The position numbers and the translations under genes are program-made. The notes below the pieces were generated by a model that worked only from the letters and a program-made list of their open reading frames with translations, was not told where the DNA came from and did not search any database. This document shows positions 60,843 to 64,000 of a DNA stretch of 64,000 nucleotides, one piece after another. The stretch's first letter is position 1. The number at the start of each line of letters is the position of its first letter. The DNA lies in NCBI RefSeq assembly GCF_003001815.1, contig NZ_PVMZ01000005.1:186001-250000 (forward strand). Reading direction: 5' to 3'. Source of the DNA: Actinoplanes italicus (GTDB taxonomy: Bacteria > Actinomycetota > Actinomycetes > Mycobacteriales > Micromonosporaceae).

Positions 60843-62462
60843 TCAGCGCCGGATCCACCGCTGGTTGACGGCGCTCGAGCAGTGCCACAGCAGGACCGCG
60901 GTGTTGTTGGCGGTCAGGTTGCGGTCGACGTCCAGGCAGAACCCGGTGCCCGCGTTGCGGACGGTGTTGTCCGAGCGGATCTCCCACTGCTGCCCGGCGG
61001 AGCCGTTGCAGTCCCAGAGCCGGACGCGGGTGCCCGCGGCGGCGCCGGACGGAGCCTCCAGGCACTTGCCGAGAACCTGCAGCGCCTGGCCACTGACGGT
61101 CCAGTTCTGGTTGGCGCCGCCGTTGCAGTCCCAGATCACCAGCTGGGTGCCGTTGCTGGTGGCACCGTTCGGGGCGTCGAGGCAGCGGCCCGACGACTCG
61201 CTGACCAGGGTGGTGGCCGTGGGCTGCTGGACGCCTCCCCCGCTGAGCCGGTACACGGCGGTGCCGTGCGCCGGGACGGACGCGCTGATCGTGCCGGTGG
61301 TGGTGCTGGTACCACCGGTCCACGCGTCGACGAGGGTGAAGGAGCTGCCGCTGCGGCCGACCGCGGCCGCGGTGGTCGAGATCGTGGTGGTGCTGCCACC
61401 CTGGTTGAACAGCGCGACCGCGACGTCACCGTTGGCCAGCGGCTTGGCGAGCACCCGGCGGGTGCCGTCGAAGGAGACCTGCCGGGCCTGCAGGCCGAGA
61501 GTGTCCTGGTTGAACGCGATCAGGCGGGGATTGGTGAGGATGGTACGGGTGGCGGCCGACATCGAGCGCACGTCGTTGCCGGCGATCAGCGGGGACGCCA
61601 TCATCGCCCACAACGCGAAGTGGCTGCGCATCTCGGTGTCGTTCATGCCGCCGTTGCCGACCTCGAGCATGTCGGGGTCGTTGAAACCGCCCGGAGCGGC
61701 GTAGTGGGACAGCGGCACGGTCACGTCGACGATGTTCTGGATGCCCATCGGGTAACCGTTGGTCTGGCCCGAGTTCCAGGTGTTGGTGATGTCCTCGGTG
61801 GTGCGCCACATGTTGGCCACGTCGCTCCAGTTGCGGCGGGGCCCGGTCTTCTCGTGGATGCTGTTCGGGTTGATGCTGTAGAAGATCGGCCGGCCGGTGG
61901 CGCGCAGCGCGTCACGCATGATCGCGAAGGTGCGGACCTGGTCGTCGATGGTACCGGTGGGTGAGCACCAGTCGTACTTGAGGAAGTCGACACCCCACGA
62001 GGCGAAGGTCGCGGCGTCCTGGTACTCGTGGCCACGGCTGCCGGTGGCGCCCGGATACGAGTTGAAGTACTGCGCGCAGGTCTTGTCGACCGGCACCTGG
62101 TAGATGCCGAACAGCAGGCCACGGGCGTGCAGGTAGTCGCCGAGGGCCTTCATTCCACTCGGGAAGCGCTGCGCGTTGGCGCGCAGGTTGCCGGCGGAGT
62201 CGCGGTTCGGGTCGAACCAGCAGTCGTCGACGACCACGTACTTGTAGCCGAGGTCGCGCATGCCGGAACTGACCATGGCGTCGGCGGTCTGGTGCAGCAG
62301 GTTCTCGTCGATGTTGCACCCGAAGGTGTTCCAGGTGTTGAAGCCCATCGGTGGCACCCGCCCGACACCGTTGTCGAGGGCTTGCGCGGCCGTCACGGGC
62401 ACGCTGACCGCTGCGGCGACGGTCAGAAGGATCGCCGCAGCGAGGCGGCTGAGGGTTCTCAT
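60843..62462 (-). CDS. Secreted GH27 alpha-galactosidase/beta-L-arabinopyranosidase with ricin-type lectin
   Basis: A 539-residue exported enzyme: signal peptide (about 1-29), GH27 barrel with substrate loop WNTFGCNIDE, nucleophile Asp in LKYDWC near 165 and acid/base Asp in FNDPDMLEVG near 262, a C-terminal beta-sandwich (about 320-400) and a CBM13 ricin lectin (about 408-539) with QNWTV, QQWEI and QRWIRR repeats. First gene of the operon, controlled by the palindrome at 62488-62501. Confidence 0.9.
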   Translation of the reverse strand: MRTLSRLAAAILLTVAAAVSVPVTAAQALDNGVGRVPPMGFNTWNTFGCNIDENLLHQTADAMVSSGMRDLGYKYVVVDDCWFDPNRDSAGNLRANAQRFPSGMKALGDYLHARGLLFGIYQVPVDKTCAQYFNSYPGATGSRGHEYQDAATFASWGVDFLKYDWCSPTGTIDDQVRTFAIMRDALRATGRPIFYSINPNSIHEKTGPRRNWSDVANMWRTTEDITNTWNSGQTNGYPMGIQNIVDVTVPLSHYAAPGGFNDPDMLEVGNGGMNDTEMRSHFALWAMMASPLIAGNDVRSMSAATRTILTNPRLIAFNQDTLGLQARQVSFDGTRRVLAKPLANGDVAVALFNQGGSTTTISTTAAAVGRSGSSFTLVDAWTGGTSTTTGTISASVPAHGTAVYRLSGGGVQQPTATTLVSESSGRCLDAPNGATSNGTQLVIWDCNGGANQNWTVSGQALQVLGKCLEAPSGAAAGTRVRLWDCNGSAGQQWEIRSDNTVRNAGTGFCLDVDRNLTANNTAVLLWHCSSAVNQRWIRR

Positions 62463-62487
62463 CGACTGCTCCTTCTCCGGTTCTGCT

Positions 62488-62501
62488 TGTGAGCGCTCAC
62501 A
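62488..62501. promoter_or_regulatory. Perfect LacI-type palindrome upstream of the GH27 operon
   Basis: TGTGAGCGCTCACA is a 14-bp perfect dyad with the CG-centred core of LacI/GalR operators, 26 bp before the GH27 start and within its expected promoter. Confidence 0.7.
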
Positions 62502-62697
62502 TAGGTGAACTCGAGTGAAGGATTACAGAGGCGGCTGACCGGTCGCAAGGTTTCCGGTGTATTTCGTAGCCGCAGAATGCGGCACTGAAAAGTGTTACGC
62601 CCGGCTATGCCGATGCGTCGCAGCCAGATTGACGGCCACCGCTTGAGCGAGTCGAAATCATCTGGCAATATCTCGCGCAATTACTGCCGTTCTATCT

Positions 62698-62711
62698 TGT
62701 TAACGCTAACA
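62698..62711. promoter_or_regulatory. LacI-type operator upstream of ricin-GH43 gene
   Basis: TGTTAACGCTAACA is symmetrical at 12 of 14 positions (TGTTA-N4-TAACA with central CG) and lies just before the ribosome site CTAGGAG of the divergent gene. It differs from the site at 62488, so two regulators may be involved. Confidence 0.65.
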
Positions 62712-62727
62712 GGCTAGGAGCATCCCC

Positions 62728-64000
62728 ATGAGCAGAGTGCGCAGGCGGCTGGGCTTCGTCCTGGCCGCCGTCCTCACGGCGACGGCCGCCGTCATCGCCG
62801 GGGCGCCCGTCGCGTCAGCCGCGACGATCGACACCAGCGCCTCGTACGTGCTGGTCAACCGCAACAGCGGCAAGGCCCTCGACGTCTACAACCTGGCCAC
62901 CGGCGACGGCGCCCGGATCACCCAGTGGAGCCGCAACGACCAGGCGCAGCAGCAGTGGCAGTTCGTCGACTCCGGCGGCGGCTACTACCGGCTCAGGTCC
63001 AAGCACTCCGGCAAGGTCCTCGACGTCTCCGGCAACTCGACCGCCGACGGCGGCGCCATCGTGCAGTGGACCGACAACAACGCCGCAAACCAGCAGTTCA
63101 GCATCCAGGACATCGACGGCTACATCCAGCTGATCGGCCGCAACAGCGGCAAGGCCGTCGAGGTGCAGGGCGCGTCCACCGCTGACAACGCCAACATCGT
63201 CCAGTACTCCGACTGGAACGGCGCCAACCAGCAGTGGCAGCTCGTCAAGCTCGGCGGGACGACCCAGCCGCCGGCCGGGACCTTCACCAACCCGGTCGTC
63301 TGGCAGGACTTCGCCGACGGCGACATCATCCGGGTCGGCGACGCCTACTACTACTCGGCGTCGACCATGCACTACTCGCCGGGTGCGCCGATCCTGCGCT
63401 CCTACGACCTGGTCAACTGGGAGTACGCCGGACACTCGGTGCCGCGACTGGACTTCGACTCCTCCGCCTACGACCTGTCCGGCGGCCGTGCCTACGTCAA
63501 GGGCATCTGGGCGTCGACTCTGAACTACCGGCCGAGCAACAGCACGTACTACTGGCTGGGCTGCACCGAGTTCAACCGCACCTACGTCTACACCGCCGGC
63601 GCGGTCGACGGCGCCTGGTCGAAGAAGGCCCGGATCAACAACTGCTACTACGACGCCGGGCTGATGTTCGACAACGACGTCCCCTACGTCGCCTACGGCA
63701 ACGGCACGATCAGCGTCGCGCAGCTGAACTCGGATCTCACCGCCCAGGTGCGGGCGCAGACGGTGTACCAGACCCCGTCGAACATCGGCACCCTCGAGGG
63801 CGCCCGCATGTACAAGCGGGGCAACTACTACTACATCTGGCTGACCCGCCCCGCGAACGGCCAGTACGTGCTGCGGTCGACGAGCCCGTGGGGCCCGTAC
63901 GAGCAGCGCCAGGTCCTTCTCGATCTGCCCGGCCCCATCTCCGGCGGCGGCGTGCCGCACCAGGGCGGCCTGGTCCAGACGCAGGCGGGTGACTGGTGGT
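62728..64000 (+). CDS. Secreted GH43-like enzyme with N-terminal ricin lectin (3' end beyond window)
   Basis: At least 424 residues, open at the right edge. Signal peptide (about 1-31, ending VASA), an N-terminal CBM13 ricin-type lectin with three QxW repeats (about 35-175: QQQWQFVDS, NQQFSIQD, NQQWQLVKL), a short linker, then a GH43 five-bladed domain from about 185 (VVWQDFADGDIIRVGDAYYY, GIWASTLNYRP, TLEGARMYKRGNYYYIWL). The usual catalytic Asp and Glu positions are present. Likely a beta-xylosidase or arabinofuranosidase on plant polysaccharide. Confidence 0.88.
   Translation, partial: MSRVRRRLGFVLAAVLTATAAVIAGAPVASAATIDTSASYVLVNRNSGKALDVYNLATGDGARITQWSRNDQAQQQWQFVDSGGGYYRLRSKHSGKVLDVSGNSTADGGAIVQWTDNNAANQQFSIQDIDGYIQLIGRNSGKAVEVQGASTADNANIVQYSDWNGANQQWQLVKLGGTTQPPAGTFTNPVVWQDFADGDIIRVGDAYYYSASTMHYSPGAPILRSYDLVNWEYAGHSVPRLDFDSSAYDLSGGRAYVKGIWASTLNYRPSNSTYYWLGCTEFNRTYVYTAGAVDGAWSKKARINNCYYDAGLMFDNDVPYVAYGNGTISVAQLNSDLTAQVRAQTVYQTPSNIGTLEGARMYKRGNYYYIWLTRPANGQYVLRSTSPWGPYEQRQVLLDLPGPISGGGVPHQGGLVQTQAGDWW

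Overview
This window reads as a chromosomal segment of a high-GC Gram-positive actinomycete. The inference rests on uniformly GC-rich third codon positions, frequent GTG starts, ECF sigma factors fused to extra domains, many secreted glycoside hydrolases with CBM2, ricin-type or AbfB modules, and a subtilase with a tryptophan-rich tail. A Micromonosporaceae/Actinoplanes-type soil organism is my best guess. No rRNA, tRNA, CRISPR array, transposase or phage gene was seen.

Layout. 1-2817 (minus, cut by the left edge) is a TIR/NB-ARC/TPR signalling ATPase, followed by small redox and stress genes (AhpD-like, SnoaL-like, a membrane protein with a Clp-N-like tail). 5597-8285 is a TetR repressor divergent from a PNPOx-FNR-ferredoxin fusion. 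8293-10405 is an ECF41/SigJ-type sigma factor followed by its typical oxidoreductase partner, and 10532-11632 is a secreted GH12 glucanase. 12187-26143 is a metal region: a permease/TIGR03943/secreted-protein operon, znuA-znuC-znuB-znuB-arsR, a methyltransferase, an operon of three PLP enzymes (decarboxylase-like, cysteine synthase-rhodanese, SufS-like), and a CobW zinc chaperone with a pseudo-GTPase paralogue. Zur-box-like sequences precede znuA, the methyltransferase and cobW.

26450-40451 is mostly single housekeeping or accessory genes: an envelope deacetylase with an unusual acidic repeat tail, small membrane and lipoproteins, an aldo/keto reductase, a PIN-like protein, an orphan DnaA domain I protein, a patatin, an SDR, GNAT, a deaminase, methyltransferases, a Rieske oxygenase and a subtilase. 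40658-47770 holds a GGDEF-STAND-TPR fusion and, about 3 kb away, an EAL protein, so both sides of c-di-GMP turnover are present; two short tandem repeat arrays lie between them. 48008-51424 encodes envelope glycosyltransferases and a lysophosphatidate acyltransferase. 51863-55087 is an HTH-NACHT-HEAT-like protein.

56017-64000 is an arabinan/galactan utilisation locus. A membrane-tethered ECF sigma factor ends in an AbfB arabinose-binding domain, and next to it lies an operon GH27-GH43(AbfB)-GH43(CBM). A divergent ricin-GH43 gene runs off the right edge. LacI-type palindromes sit in the shared promoter region. The window carries three unrelated large STAND-type ATPases, each with a different N-terminal signalling module (TIR, GGDEF, HTH).
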